64,000 bases of DNA, taken from assembly GCA_013995675.1 (NCBI GenBank), contig VWRR01000006.1, positions 496,001 through 560,000 of the forward strand. Reading direction: 5' to 3'. The notes under the pieces were generated by a model. It saw only the letters and a list, made by a program, of their open reading frames with translations. It was not told where the DNA came from and searched no databases. Shown piece by piece: positions 1 through 14,205 of the stretch. A program made the position numbers and the translations under genes. Position 1 is the stretch's first letter. Each line of letters begins with the position of its first letter. This DNA comes from Cyanidiococcus yangmingshanensis. Taxonomy: Eukaryota; Rhodophyta; Bangiophyceae; Cyanidiales; Cyanidiaceae.

Positions 1-2448
<2,448 letters not shown>

Positions 2449-2798
2449 GGCGGCGATGCGAAGGAATGGTCTAGGCGCAAAAACGCGACCAGACGATCGT
2501 AACCGGGTAAGACCAACGCTCGCACACCCGTTAATGATCTACAAAAAGACGGGACTGTGTCTAAAATCAGGTGTGGGCCGACGTAAAATGGTGGATGTTT
2601 CGCCCGAACGCGTGGATGGACACACACAAGTCGCGCTCGACGGTTCGTCAAGACTTGAGGCCGAAACGCTGGTCGCGCCCGAGTTCCCTCCATAAAACCG
2701 AGTAGCGCCACTGAATACGTTTTGGTCCAGCCCAATATCACTTCATCCTGATGACGAAAACCCTGAAAGCTTCCAGGTTTCGAAACGCTCGCCACTGC
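2449..2798. other. Intergenic, 3' flank of CDC48
   Basis: Spacer between two convergent genes, presumably their 3' untranslated regions and terminators. No further coding signal or repeat seen. Confidence 0.5.
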
Positions 2799-3122
2799 CT
2801 AGGACTGCCAGTCCCGAACAAGGCTCTCTTGGCGACGTTGCTCCGCGGGCGATAGTCGCTCGCCCCTAGTGTCAGCAGGTTTCACCCGTATCGAAGTTGC
2901 CGTAGATCGCTTCCTATCTTTTCGTGTTCTTTGTTCTGCGGCTTTTGCTAAGACCTCCCGCTGCGCCGTTGTCGTCGTTGTCGTTGTGGCAGCACTGCCG
3001 AGGACGCGACCCGAGGACGTCTTTGTCGTTCCAAGCCCTGTTGGACGAGTTCCCTCCGAACGACCCGATAACGGTGGTTTTCGTTTCGTATTGGCTCGCT
3101 CCGAACCAAAGCAGTTACCCAT
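2799..3122 (-). CDS. Small SVIP-like p97/CDC48-interacting protein
   Basis: A 107-residue protein starting MGNCFGSE, a strong N-myristoylation signal (Gly2) with Cys4 as a possible palmitoylation site. Residues 55-65 read REVLAKAAEQR, which fits the VCP-interacting motif RX5AAX2R exactly, followed by a basic helix. Myristoyl-Cys N-terminus plus VIM is the architecture of animal SVIP (small VCP/p97-interacting protein, 77 residues), which places p97 on membranes and inhibits ERAD. The open frame extends 36 codons upstream, but the ATG giving MGNC is preferred because of the lipidation motif. It lies tail-to-tail with CDC48, its expected partner. Not a certain orthologue: the overlap is one short motif plus the N-terminus, and the middle is low-complexity (threonine run). 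Confidence 0.6.
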   Translation of the reverse strand: MGNCFGSERANTKRKPPLSGRSEGTRPTGLGTTKTSSGRVLGSAATTTTTTTAQREVLAKAAEQRTRKDRKRSTATSIRVKPADTRGERLSPAEQRRQESLVRDWQS

Positions 3123-3891
3123 GAAACTGGTTTCTAGTTTGTGCCCAATCGACAAACCCGTACCAGCCTCTCGCGCTAATAGAGACCCTAGTTCATCGCC
3201 GGAAAATGTTCCGTTTCGATTCGTACGCAATCATGAGTGCCACCCTGCCCGCTGTCGGTCCTAGAGACATCCCAAGAGTTCAGGGATAGAATCACTCGTT
3301 GAGATCAAGCATTGAACCAGTATGATACTTTACGAGTATGCAAACCGAATGCCAGACGGGTGCCCATGCAGTCACCTAGTGTGAAAGGATCAATGGTGAA
3401 ACGAGAAGGCATCGCTCGCTGCGAAGTACTGCAGCGCGCGCTAGAGGCGATGACGATTGAATGGAGCGTCATTCACTGCATTGGTGTCGTGAGGCTTTGT
3501 CAGAGGGGACAGATTACTCCAACTGTAGCGTCATATCATCGACCACAACGTGTCTGCGGGACCAGGGTCCAATCCTCGAATGGGATGCCTGCAACCCTGG
3601 TGCTATCGCGGATGGAACCATTTCGTCGCATGGATCTGAGACAGGCCTCTACTGCAGCGACCAGGTCAGTGAGCACTGCACTCGGAATCCGATGTAGGCA
3701 CGAGTGTCTCCATAGAGCATGATTTGATCATAGAAGCAGAAGAAGATGATGGTCGTGTGATGTCTGTGCCGTCGATTCTCGACCAACTTGTTTACCGTGC
3801 GGATTCGTGGTTGCAAGCAACGTACCTTGACCATCTCTCGCTCAACATACCGATCAGGATGTGGATGCAGCGGTGCTGATCGAGCACCTAC
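3123..3891. other. Intergenic between the SVIP-like gene and CCT-eta
   Basis: Should hold the promoter of the SVIP-like gene and the 3' flank of CCT-eta. Open frames on both strands here have no protein-like composition and I see no RNA gene. Confidence 0.4.
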
Positions 3892-5589
3892 TCAAGCGCG
3901 ATGTCGGCCGCCGGTACCATGGCCTGGGACGAGGCCAGCTCCAGCATCTCTCTCCCCAGTCTCTGTCTTGAGGGTTTCGTCCACACTCAGGATGGTGCAG
4001 GCGGCCTCGGTTGCTGCCGCAAAGGCGTTGGAACGAATCAGTGCTGGCTCCCAGATATAGTTCTCCCAGCAGTCGTGCGGTTCACCGGTTTCAAGGTTGG
4101 CGCCCACCCATTGGTTCTCTTCGCTGGTGGCGTGTTTTGCACGAAGTTTGTTCATCAAATCGGTCGTGTCAAAGCCAGCATTCTCACAGAGCGTTCGGGG
4201 GATCGTCTCCAGCGCTTTGGCATACGCTGCGATGAGCAGTTGCGCTTTGCCCTGGATACGGCGTGAATGCTCGCGCAGGTACTTGCTGAGTTCCATCTCG
4301 ACAGCACCACCACCAGCGACCAACTGCGGATACTTGAGTGTACGTCTCACGATCATGATCGCGTCGTGGAGCGAGCGTTCCGTCTCATCCAGAAACTGTT
4401 CCGAGCCACCTCTTAACAGAATGGTTGCAGATTTCGCTTCTTTGCATCCGGTGAAAAAGTTGAAACGCTCCGCACCGACTTGCCGTTCCTCAAACCATTC
4501 ACATGTTCCGAGCGCATCCTCGATACGCATATCGTGGACGGTGGTCTGGACCCGTGCACCCACTGCTCTCGCGACGCGTTGCAGGTCTGCGTCAGGCACG
4601 CGTCCTGCGCAGAAGATCTCCCGATCAGCAAAGTACTGGGTTGCGAGGTCACCGATCGCAAGGCGCGAGAGAACGACCCGCGCACCTGTTGCCACAATTT
4701 TCTCCAGTTTCTCGTAAATAATATTCCATTCGGCATCGACGATTTGCTGATACGCAGCCGCTGATTGCACACGAACCTCGGCATTTTCCTTCTCTGACTT
4801 GAGTTCCAGCTCCAAGTTCAACAGCAGAATTTTCGGCCGATGAATTTTCTTTGGTTGCTGTTCAAAACCAGCGTAGCTGAATGTCTTCTTGAAACCAACC
4901 CCTGGCACGAGACTCGAGTCCGAGACGCTGCCCCCATTCACTTTCTTCACGCCAATCAGGTCGAGGTCCAAGTCGGCGTCCAACGCAAGCACTGCATCCA
5001 CAGCGATGGCTGCAAAAAACTCCCGATATTGCGCAATGAGTTTGCTGTTCAGCGCGGTGCCAGCACACCGTCGCAGAATGGAGCGTGCCGCCTCGGTGTC
5101 CGCTTCGGAGGCTCGCTCGCTGGACATCAAGACGCTCAGCTGGGGGGCCACATCGACCGCGATCCGTCTCAGACGCTCTGCAATCAGTTGGTATGCCTTA
5201 CGGTAGGCGCTCATGATAACTCTGGGGTGAACACCGTCCTCGAGAAAGCTCTTGGCTTGGCGAAGGAGCTCGCCGGCGAGCAGCACCACCGAGGTAGTGC
5301 CGTCACCAACCTCCTCATCCTGTGATTTGGCAATGTCAGCAAGCAGGCGGGCAGCAGGATGAACGATTTGCAGTACCCGAAGAATGGTCGCACCGTCGTT
5401 TGATATCGTCACTTTGCCATCACCGCCCTGAATGAGTTTGTCCATACCCCGAGGCCCGAGTGTGCTTCGAAGCACGTCCACGACCTGTTCGCAAGCGTTG
5501 ATGTTGGAGATGATCTGCCCGATCCCTTGAGATGCATCAACATCATCTTTCAGGATAATGATTGGAGGATAACCAGAAACTTGCGCCAT
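3892..5589 (-). CDS. CCT7: CCT/TCP-1 chaperonin subunit eta
   Basis: 565-residue subunit of the cytosolic group II chaperonin that folds actin and tubulin. Visible signatures: [11 protein letters not shown] and ISNDGATIL (ATP site), [19 protein letters not shown], and the distal ATPase segment [15 protein letters not shown]. The C-terminal [19 protein letters not shown] resembles eta (WEPALVKINALTAA), which separates it from the other seven paralogues. Starts at the ATG of [16 protein letters not shown]. Slightly longer than animal CCT7 (about 543) through a C-terminal extension ending [10 protein letters not shown]. Divergent from the SNF5-GATA gene. Uninterrupted. Confidence 0.95.
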   Translation of the reverse strand: MAQVSGYPPIIILKDDVDASQGIGQIISNINACEQVVDVLRSTLGPRGMDKLIQGGDGKVTISNDGATILRVLQIVHPAARLLADIAKSQDEEVGDGTTSVVLLAGELLRQAKSFLEDGVHPRVIMSAYRKAYQLIAERLRRIAVDVAPQLSVLMSSERASEADTEAARSILRRCAGTALNSKLIAQYREFFAAIAVDAVLALDADLDLDLIGVKKVNGGSVSDSSLVPGVGFKKTFSYAGFEQQPKKIHRPKILLLNLELELKSEKENAEVRVQSAAAYQQIVDAEWNIIYEKLEKIVATGARVVLSRLAIGDLATQYFADREIFCAGRVPDADLQRVARAVGARVQTTVHDMRIEDALGTCEWFEERQVGAERFNFFTGCKEAKSATILLRGGSEQFLDETERSLHDAIMIVRRTLKYPQLVAGGGAVEMELSKYLREHSRRIQGKAQLLIAAYAKALETIPRTLCENAGFDTTDLMNKLRAKHATSEENQWVGANLETGEPHDCWENYIWEPALIRSNAFAAATEAACTILSVDETLKTETGERDAGAGLVPGHGTGGRHRA

Positions 5590-5929
5590 AGATGCTAGGG
5601 AGGAGTGTCCACGTTGTCCTCGTGCTGTTCAGGTCTCTGCACCCGCAACGAGCCAACGCGTCTGTTGGCCTCGAGGCCGACGCGATGAATGGAATGGACG
5701 GAACTTGGTTGTTGTTGTTGCTGCGGTCCGAATCGGCATCGACAACGTTTGCGGAGGACGAGTTTCGCTAGTCACGCTGACTCGGCGTTGAATAAGTGTG
5801 TGTGTGTCCACTCACTGAACGGAGTGTTCAGTGTACTCGGTTGGCGCAACCAACGCGTTTATTCTTGTCCGATTAGATATCGAAAACACGACGTCCTGTT
5901 CGGACGAACGTGTGCTTGCACTGAGTGTC
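5590..5929. promoter_or_regulatory. Shared divergent promoter region (CCT-eta / SNF5-GATA)
   Basis: 340 bp between two divergent starts, so both promoters must lie here or extend into the genes. Contains a (TTG)n-like tract near 5707 and a short GT run near 5796. No specific factor site recognised. Confidence 0.45.
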
Positions 5930-6958
5930 ATGGCGTCGCAGACGCTCAGCGTCAACGATGGTTATCAAAGTGAACTGTTTCGTGTTGGTTGGGGTGCCGC
6001 ACAAGAACCGCTTGTCCCCATCCGCGTTGATGTGCAACTCAATGACAGTCGAGTTGTTGACGCATTCCTCTGGAATCGCGCCGAACAGCGGACAACACCA
6101 GAATCCTTCGCCTTGCAGCTCCTCCGCGATCTACAGCACCCATCAGAGTTGACTGGGTCCGTCGCCACGGCGATCCGTGAACAAGTCGAGCAGTATACAC
6201 CCTTCCGTCCGGAACTTTTTGCTGATCACACAGAGTTGCGCCTATTATTTACGCTTGATGTTCGAATTGGTCATGTCCAGCTACAAGATACGTTTGAATG
6301 GGATGTCTTGGCCTGGGAAAACGATCCAGAACAGTTTTCGCGTATGCTCTGTCGCGAGCTTGGCCTAGGTACGGAATTCACCGCTGCCATTGCCCATGCG
6401 ATCCGAGAGCAACTGCAGGATGTATGGGCGGGTATCGCTTACTCCCAGAAAAGCGTATTGGAATCCGTTCAACCGCGTGTTGCGCTTCGAGAAGGTGAGG
6501 AATGGGAATTGCCTGGCCCAACAGTGCGCGTATTGAACAAGGACGAGCTAGAAGAAGTTGAACGCCGCGAGGACCGCAACGCTCGAGCCATGCGTCGTAG
6601 CCAGCGCAAGTCCGGCATGTTATGGGGATTTCCGTCGGCACCATTGCCCAGGGAACGTACCAGGGATGGTGAAGCCTTTTTTGGGTCTCGTCCAGCGCCC
6701 GAGGAACGTCCCAAACGGCGACGGAATCAGAATCCTCTCGATTCTGAAGGCCGACCAGTTGTCGCCTGCAGTCACTGCGGTCGCCACCCATCCAAAACTC
6801 CACTGATGCGCGTAGGGCCACGCGGTCTCAAGAATGAGATCTGTAACAGTTGTGGGTTGTACTTTCGCAAGTATGGTGAGCTCCCAACGCATTACAAGGG
6901 CATTCCAATCGGACCTGGCTTTCCGCCACCACCTGGAAGTCAAGAGAATGATCCGTGA
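5930..6958 (+). CDS. SNF5/SMARCB1-like chromatin remodeller subunit with C-terminal GATA zinc finger
   Basis: 342 residues from the first in-frame ATG (an upstream GTG extends the frame but has no support). Two tandem SNF5 repeats: about residues 27-105 (LVPIRVDVQLNDSRVVDAFLW) and 110-190 (LLFTLDVRIGHVQLQDTFEW, AIREQLQDVW). These repeats contact the SWI/SNF or RSC ATPase core. A basic linker follows, then a GATA-type finger with cysteines at about 280, 283, 305 and 308 and the hallmark CNSCGLYFRKYG. Known family role: core subunit of nuclear ATP-dependent remodelling complexes. The finger suggests the subunit carries its own DNA-binding module; some fungal SNF5/Sfh1 proteins are, from memory, similar. 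Convergent with the methyltransferase gene. Confidence 0.88.
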   Translation: MASQTLSVNDGYQSELFRVGWGAAQEPLVPIRVDVQLNDSRVVDAFLWNRAEQRTTPESFALQLLRDLQHPSELTGSVATAIREQVEQYTPFRPELFADHTELRLLFTLDVRIGHVQLQDTFEWDVLAWENDPEQFSRMLCRELGLGTEFTAAIAHAIREQLQDVWAGIAYSQKSVLESVQPRVALREGEEWELPGPTVRVLNKDELEEVERREDRNARAMRRSQRKSGMLWGFPSAPLPRERTRDGEAFFGSRPAPEERPKRRRNQNPLDSEGRPVVACSHCGRHPSKTPLMRVGPRGLKNEICNSCGLYFRKYGELPTHYKGIPIGPGFPPPPGSQENDP

Positions 6959-7795
6959 GGACACTGGGGCAATGCTGGAGGCGATGACTCGGCCGGCAGC
7001 GCTTTGACCAAAGTTCGCATGAATCAAGCGATGCTGGTCTGCGCAACGGGTGTTGAACGACGTCGAAGGTCGAGAAGAACAACCAACCGAGCGATGTCGT
7101 CAAAGGCATGCTCGGGCCATTGCCTAAAAATCGACGTTGCTGCGAAGAGGTTGCGCCCTTTGAATGAAGACTTGGAGACTCTCCAATACTCAGTGCCACG
7201 ATCTCGATAAAATCAGCAGCAGCAACAACCGTACAAGCGCTGGTGTTCGGTCTACGAAAACAGAACCAAAAGCGAATCGTTTCCTACCTCGCTGCCCGAC
7301 ATGGAACTATTCATGGATGCACGTTTTTGCCGAGGAGTATTCGTGTTGGATTGACACGCCGCGTGATCGTCAGAGAACCCGGCTTTTTTCTCCCACATAA
7401 ACTCCTCTGAACATCGAGGGATACGTTCCCTCCCAGTGATCCATGCCATCTGTTCGACCCGAATCAGCCAGTTCGCCAATCAGAGCGCCATGTGGATGCA
7501 ACCCTACACGCGATCGTAGCAGCTTTCAGGCTGGTTTTCCACATCGACAGTCCAAGCGTTCTAGCAGAAAACTCAAGCGCCACATGGTCGCCTTTGAGGA
7601 CTTCGCTCGACACAGCAGCCGGAATGCTTCCGCCTCAATGGTATGCAGCTTCTGCTTCATCGAACAAGCGCTAGGTTCATCGTTGGCAATCGAGCGTCTC
7701 CCCGCTCGTCAACTGTCTTGACGACGATGCTCTCGTTCGATCAGCACCGGGCACTGCTGACACCTGGCATCACCGCTCCGGCTGCGCCAAACATT
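6959..7795. other. Intergenic between convergent genes
   Basis: About 840 bp of 3' flanks. Short frames on both strands lack conserved or protein-like sequence. Nothing recognised. Confidence 0.4.
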
Positions 7796-9410
7796 CTATG
7801 GCTCCGATAAACGACCGGCGTCTTTCGACGACGTCGACTTCTCAGCGCTCAACGCACCGATCACGAAAATTCCACGCCGAAAGCCCTGAATCATCCAGCG
7901 CACAGCCAATGCGGCACGAATAAGCGGCCAGCCACCTTCGAGAAGCCCCAACAGGGCTCGACGTTGAAAGGCACTCCGAGCAACCGCTGGCCAGAAGGGT
8001 ATGGTTGCCTTGGTCCAATCTGAAGTTTGCAAGCCGGTGAGGCCGCTTTGCCAGGCGTAATTCTCAAACTCTTTCAATGCACATAGGTACGGAATACAGT
8101 AATGCTCGCATACTTTTTCATAGATGCGTCGATCAACGTCGTTGAACGGTGGTGGACATGCTCGATGACACCAGGCCGTCATCGCGAGTCGACCGCCAGG
8201 GACGCAGGACACGTGCACATTCCTGCATGAAACGCAGTTTGTCAGGCATGTGTTCTGCACTCTCCATGCTCCAGACAACATCGAACGTATTGTCTGGAAA
8301 CGGCAACTGAAGCGCATTAGCAACCATGGTCTCGACGCGGTCCTCCAGTCGCATCTGGCGAGTGAGCACCTGCGCCCGCGAAGCCTGCACCGGACTAAGT
8401 GTTACTCCAATGACGTGCACATTGGCGCCGTAACGGGTGGCGATATGTCGGGAAGCACCACCTATACCGCACCCAACGTCAAGTACACGAACACGACGAT
8501 TCCCAACGCCCACCGCCGAGCGAAGCAGTGTATCAACGCTGCTGAAGAGCAACAACTGATCCATCATATCGATCTGTGCTTGGTGATGATCCTTGTCGGC
8601 TTTCGAACCATCTAGACCATAAAACCCATGGTGCATGTGTTCGCCCCAGACTTGTTCCCAGAGTTCGGACTGAGTATCGTAGAATTCAGCGATTCGCTGC
8701 GGCAGGGAAGTTCCATTCGCCTTTGTCCGGTCGTCACTCACCATCTGACTGCCTTGTCTGGGCGAGCCAAAGGATTCGAGTCCGAGCGCTCTTCTCTTCT
8801 GCAGCAGCGCCAAGTGCCGACGCTCCATAACCTTTCGCACGAGGACAACAGCAAATAGGAACAGCGCAACCGCAAGCATTGTTGTCGTTCGAGTGTGAGC
8901 GACGAGGCGCTCGCGACCGTGTTGGATCCAGGGTGCTAGCGTGTCCCTGTAGAATTCTCGACCATGCTTCGGTTCAGTCGACGGCACTTTGACGGTGGTA
9001 CGGGCCACTGGAGTCGTTGATCTTGCAGCCGCTACTAGACTGTCATGCCCCTGCGAACGGGGCACCTGGACAGTCACGAGAGTGGACGTGATTAACTGAT
9101 AGGCGCCCGCCTTTGCAGCGCCAGAACCATCGAGTGATGATCGCACCATCAACCGTCGTCTAGAGTTTGGCCAAGAGCAACCATTGCGGATATGAGACCA
9201 ATTGGGGCCCACACGCAGCCTGTTGGGCACCCGAGTGATCGCTGGCAACAACTCGACAAACGCGAGTGGTTGCCTCGATTCGCCCTGAAAACTATGTTTG
9301 AACCAAAGACGACCCTCATGAACCGTCTGTTGGTGCAACCTAAAGCAGTCTGCTAAGACCGAATAGGAAACCGATGAAGGTTGTTGTTGTTGATGTTCTC
9401 TACCTAACAT
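7796..9410 (-). CDS. Gamma-tocopherol methyltransferase-like SAM methyltransferase (one +1 frame change)
   Basis: Two overlapping frames give one plant-type tocopherol C-methyltransferase (VTE4 family, final methylation in vitamin E synthesis). From the ATG at 9410 there is a long, probably targeting N-terminus, a hydrophobic segment (TMLAVALFLFAVVLV), then FYDTQSELWEQVWGEHMHHG, SAM motif I VLDVGCGIGGASRH, TLSPVQASRAQ and VVWSMESAEHMPDK. At LRP the frame breaks; GGRLAMTAWCHR, the conserved continuation, is in the +1 frame and runs to a family-typical tail (FWPAVARSAF). The codons read CGT CCC T GGC GGT, so one surplus base lies at about 8198-8201. Nothing is missing from the protein, so this is not an intron. 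Either a sequence error or a real frame change. Confidence 0.82.
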
Positions 9411-11640
9411 TCTGCAACGTTCAGGGCTTTCGCTGGCCACCGGGCATACACGAAAGCTACAAAACCTGATTCACCAAGGCAATCACTTGCAAGGATGTTG
9501 TTGATCGATACGAGCCACAGCCAGAGTACAGATGAAGGAATGGGACGATCCCTTGCTCAACACAAGTCGTTCCGTGAACAAAAACTCCTTGACGACACGA
9601 TCGTTCAACCACCTGTGTCTGACTTGAGGACTGGTCCTCGAGGGACGAGTATGGCGACGACCGTGCCGACGGTGACGGGACGCATCCGCCTCAAACACGA
9701 TGCTGTCTCGGGTCCTTGATCGATGACTTCCAACTGATTGATCGACATGATAGTGGTTGTTATGGGTTTCAAGGACTTTTCGGTAGTATTTAAAAGAATG
9801 ACATATGTAAGTTTTATGATTGCAAGATGATCGGTACGTCAGGGGGCAGAGAAACCATGTCTTCTGTCTTGGTAGGACGCTCGTCGACTGTCGTTCCCTG
9901 AAGCGACATTGCTCTTGTCAGAGACTGATCTAATCAGGACGCATAAGTTGCATACTATGGAAATAGAGTTAGGTATCGATGCAGTCGTCGATCGTCCTGT
10001 GGCTCGGAGGAGTCTTGCCGTCCGTGTTTCGTAGGACGCGATCTCAGCGACAGTTCGCCGGCACTCGCTTGGTTCGGCGTTGCATATCAGAACAAAAAGT
10101 GATCGTGAAATACCCCTCTTGCGTACAATGCTGGTGACGAAACTTGGTGGAAGGCAAGTTCTACGATCGAGATAGAACTCGGAACGCACGTGACTATGTT
10201 TCTGTACTGGAGAGCGCACGGCCGTTATGGAAACTCGAACAAGAAATTCTAGGCGACAGAGAGGCTTACGGCGAGGTGTGTCGTATTCGTTCCCCAAGTC
10301 TCTGTCTGAATGAATGTCATGAGCGCTGCCATGACGACTGTTTTGGGACGCTGCACCAGACTGCAGGACGAGTTCGGTTCTGTTCAGAAAGGTTCACGCT
10401 TGTCTGTACGAATCGCAATAGAATGGAATCGGAAAGACAGCAAAGGAAGAGGCGACCCTGGTTTGCGCTCACTCACGCTTGCGTACCGTAAAAACTCCAT
10501 CAACGCGTATCAAGAATCCTTCCTCCCGAAAACGAGAGCTTTCCCGCAGATAGAGCTTTCGAATATGTTCGCGGTATCTCTCAGCGTCTGACCTCGTGTG
10601 CTCGTCGACTGGTATTCATCTAGCAATGCCGTGTGTGGTCGATCTTGTCAATCTGTGACCCTGAGCCTTTTTTCTCACTCGTCTGGTGCGTGGAGGCCGC
10701 CTCACCGGAATCAGGAACTCGTCTTGGTGTTTGGCTCGGATTATGAGCAGCATCCGAACGTTGCTTTCATTAGATGGCATTGCCAGTGGAGGCTCGACGA
10801 GACACGCGTTGCGTCAATATACCGGCATTCAAGTATATACAGGGATCCCGTGAGGCTGCGCTTCTCTAAAGAGCAACCAGTTCCGTAGAAACTGGATCTA
10901 CAAAGTCTCATCCGCAAAACGCAGGTATGCATGACATGAACAAAGATGCACATGCCCATCAATGTCAGGCACACGCGCTCTTTCCAAGTGTTTACGGAGG
11001 TGTTTGCAAAGTTTTCGACGCTGCTCTTTTTCGCAACGCTATCCATCGAGTATAGCCTCCAGCACTGACCAGGAACTTGCGCACTCCCGAGAAGTGCTGT
11101 GTTTGCTCACGGGCCGAAAAAGCCATTCCTAGCTTGTGCACCTTCTAATACAGGTCCTTTACTTTCGTCGACAAGTAGGCACAGTTTATGGCTTTTGATC
11201 GTTCCAAAACTAGTTCCGCAGTCCTGTGACAACCAGGCTTCCGTCATCGAACGCGTCCGTCACACGCTCACAAAGCTATTTTGTTGGTTCTACCTCCGAC
11301 TCAAACCAGTTCCTCGAAGACGTTCCGTCGACGATATCCATTCCTTTACGAGTTCCAACCAAGGAATGCTCCACCACGTGACTGCGACCTTCCCAGGCGA
11401 GTATTGTAAACTTCACTCGCAGCAGTTGTTCTGGATGCGGCCCTCCAACAGGCCGCAGGGGCCCTTCAACGTTTTCGACTGTTTGTTCTTGGCGTCTTTA
11501 CGACCAAGTGGTCATTGTAGGTTCCCATCTTCCGATCATTAGGTGTGTGGACAAAAAACCTCAATCGTCGTTGATATAAGGTCGAAACTATCCAACCACC
11601 ATCGCACCAAGTTGTAGCCAGGACGTTTGCCTTGCTGCTG
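9411..11640. other. Long intergenic region between divergent genes
   Basis: 2.2 kb between the methyltransferase and aconitase starts. It must hold both promoters and 5' untranslated regions. A more A+T-rich patch (9780-9830, with TATTTAAAAG) could be a TATA-like element. The largest open frames (around 9839-10297 minus, 10144-10491 plus, 11099-11542 plus) have no early ATG or recognisable composition. No tRNA or snRNA signature found by eye. Confidence 0.4.
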
Positions 11641-14205
11641 ATGCCGTTGCACTCCTTGACAACACGCGCGACTTTGTTTGCAGCCTCCGCGACGGCACCG
11701 CGTGGGTTTCTCAACAGGGCAAGGGAGATTGGCTCGCGACGTGGGTTCCTTGGCGACTCGGGTGCGCTTTCGTCGGTGAAACAAACCCACAACGTTCTCG
11801 TGGACGCATCGAGGCCGTTATCGCGCCAGTGCTCTGGGGAAGCCGCCTCGGGAGCCACCAGTGCTTCTCGCGCAACAACGACCAAAAACAAGTCTACGAG
11901 ACGCAGGTTGCACGCCTCTAGCCCTATGGCCAAAGTTCCACTTTCGCGCTTCGAACCAGACACAGATCTGGAACAGAAGTATGAACGTATTCGTCAGAAC
12001 GTAGCGATCGTTCGGAGACGCCTGGATAGGCCGCTGACCTTGGCGGAGAAGATCCTCTATGGGCATCTCGTTGAACCAGAAACAGCGGAATTGGTCCGGG
12101 GCAAGTCCTACTTACACTTGCACCCGGATCGCGTTGCGATGCAGGACGCAACAGCGCAGATGGCCACGCTGCAGTTCATGTCTGCTGGGATTCCTCGAGT
12201 CCAAGTCCCGACAACGATTCACTGTGACCATTTGATTACAGCCCAGTCGGGCGCTAAGGAGGATCTGGAGAAAGCGATCGCTCAAAACCGCGAAGTCTAT
12301 GACTTTTTGTCAACAGCAGCAGCCAAGTATGGCATTGGATTCTGGAAGCCCGGTTCCGGTATCATCCATCAGATTGTACTGGAGAATTATGCCTTTCCAG
12401 GGGGCTTGATGATAGGCACAGATTCGCACACACCGAACGCTGGTGGTCTGGGCATGGCCGCTATTGGCGTCGGTGGTGCCGATGCGGTGGATGTCATGGT
12501 TGGCCTGCCGTGGGAGCTCAAGGCACCGCGGGTCATTGGGGTGCGACTGACTGGAAAGCTTCATGATTGGACCGCCCCTAAGGATGTCATTCTGAAGGTT
12601 GCTGGCATATTGACCGTCAAGGGCGGTACAGGAAGCATTATCGAGTACTTTGGCCCTGGCGTGGACTCGATCTCGTGCACGGGTATGGGCACGATCTGTA
12701 ACATGGGAGCGGAAATTGGAGCAACAACTTCTGTTTTTCCTTACACCAAACGAATGGAAGCGTACTTGAAGGCGACGCGTCGCGAACATGTCGCTGAACT
12801 GGCGAACAAGTACTCGGACATGCTTCACGCGGATGAGAACGCGGTATACGACCGGCTGATCGAGATCAACTTGAGTGAACTGGAACCGCATTTGAACGGG
12901 CCATTTACGCCGGATCTAGCGCACCCGCTCAGCAAAGTCAAAGAGGCCGTGAAGAAGAACGAATGGCCGAATGATATCCGGGTAAGCCTGATCGGCTCCT
13001 GCACCAACTCATCCTACGAGGACATGACTCGTGCAGCGTCCGTATGCAAACAGGCCGTTGAGCACGGAGCCAAGGCCAAAACCATTTTCTACATTACACC
13101 TGGATCGGAGCAAGTTCGGGCAACGATTGAACGCGATGGTCTGATCAAAGATTTTGAAGCCATTGGTGGTGTTGTCCTGGCCAACGCCTGCGGGCCATGT
13201 ATTGGCCAGTGGAATCGCAAGGACGTGCCCAAAGGCGTCAAGAATACCATTGTCACTTCCTATAATCGGAACTTTGCGCAGCGTAACGATGGAAATCCGT
13301 TGACCCATGCCTTTATGGCCAGTCCAGAGATTGTTACTGCCTTTGCGTTAGCCGGTCGGTTGGATTTCAATCCAGTCACGGATACATTGACCGACAAGGA
13401 TGGGAAAGCGTTCAAGCTAAGCTGTCCCAATGGAGAGGAGCTTCCCGCTCGAGGCTTTGATCCCGGTCGGGAAACGTTTCAGGCACCACCCGCGGATGGT
13501 GCCTCCGTGGCCGTGAAAGTGGACCCCAAAAGTGAGCGTCTCCAGCTCCTGGAGGCATTCCCCCGTTGGAACGGAAAGAATATCGAGCAGGCATTGATTC
13601 TCCTCAAAGTCAAAGGCAAATGTACCACAGATCATATCTCGATGGCTGGGCCATGGCTCAAGTACCGTGGTCATTTAGACAACATCTCCAACAACCTCTT
13701 TATTGGAGCGATCAACGCGGAGAACGGCAAGGCAAACGAAGTGAAGAACCAGTTAACTGGTGAATACGGACCTGTTCCAGCGACAGCACGGGCCTACAAA
13801 CAAGCCGGTATCCCCTGGGTAGTCATAGGCGATGAAAACTATGGCGAGGGGAGCTCTCGCGAACACGCCGCCCTGGAACCTCGCTTTCTCGGTGGTATTG
13901 CCGTCATTGCCAAGAGTTTTGCTCGCATTCACGAGACCAATCTGAAGAAGCAGGGCATGTTACCGCTGACCTTCCAAGATCCCCAGGACTATGACAAGAT
14001 CGATCCCTCCGATCGGGTAAGCATCCTCGGACTGACCTCGTTCCGTCCCGAGGAGCCGCTGATTCTTCGCATAGACAAGCCCGATGGATCTCAACGAGAG
14101 CTGAAAGTGAACCATACCTTTAACGAGTCACAGATTGAGTGGTTCCGTTACGGCAGCGCCTTGAACAAAATCAAAGCCGACCTCCTGGCTGCAGGAAAAG
14201 CGTAG
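11641..14205 (+). CDS. ACO: Mitochondrial-type aconitate hydratase
   Basis: 854 residues from the first ATG. Interconverts citrate and isocitrate in the TCA cycle with a [4Fe-4S] cluster. The first 95 or so residues are rich in Arg/Ser/Ala and lack acidic clusters, as expected of a mitochondrial presequence. Aconitase sequence starts near [20 protein letters not shown]. Cluster ligands are the Cys of LIGSCTNSS and the pair in [30 protein letters not shown] and DKDGKAFKL mark the mitochondrial (animal/fungal) clade rather than the IRP1-like cytosolic type of land plants. The swivel domain ends with [13 protein letters not shown]. Uninterrupted. Confidence 0.97.
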   Translation: MPLHSLTTRATLFAASATAPRGFLNRAREIGSRRGFLGDSGALSSVKQTHNVLVDASRPLSRQCSGEAASGATSASRATTTKNKSTRRRLHASSPMAKVPLSRFEPDTDLEQKYERIRQNVAIVRRRLDRPLTLAEKILYGHLVEPETAELVRGKSYLHLHPDRVAMQDATAQMATLQFMSAGIPRVQVPTTIHCDHLITAQSGAKEDLEKAIAQNREVYDFLSTAAAKYGIGFWKPGSGIIHQIVLENYAFPGGLMIGTDSHTPNAGGLGMAAIGVGGADAVDVMVGLPWELKAPRVIGVRLTGKLHDWTAPKDVILKVAGILTVKGGTGSIIEYFGPGVDSISCTGMGTICNMGAEIGATTSVFPYTKRMEAYLKATRREHVAELANKYSDMLHADENAVYDRLIEINLSELEPHLNGPFTPDLAHPLSKVKEAVKKNEWPNDIRVSLIGSCTNSSYEDMTRAASVCKQAVEHGAKAKTIFYITPGSEQVRATIERDGLIKDFEAIGGVVLANACGPCIGQWNRKDVPKGVKNTIVTSYNRNFAQRNDGNPLTHAFMASPEIVTAFALAGRLDFNPVTDTLTDKDGKAFKLSCPNGEELPARGFDPGRETFQAPPADGASVAVKVDPKSERLQLLEAFPRWNGKNIEQALILLKVKGKCTTDHISMAGPWLKYRGHLDNISNNLFIGAINAENGKANEVKNQLTGEYGPVPATARAYKQAGIPWVVIGDENYGEGSSREHAALEPRFLGGIAVIAKSFARIHETNLKKQGMLPLTFQDPQDYDKIDPSDRVSILGLTSFRPEEPLILRIDKPDGSQRELKVNHTFNESQIEWFRYGSALNKIKADLLAAGKA

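Noticed and set aside
7796-9410. Explaining the methyltransferase frame change by an intron
   Set aside because: Conserved residues on both sides (LRP and GGRL) are directly adjacent, leaving room for only one surplus base.
10144-10491. Plus-strand 116-codon open frame with a Cys-rich segment (NECHERCHDDCFGTLHQ)
   Set aside because: Starts only with TTG after an in-frame stop, its first ATG is near the end, and no homologous motif is present.
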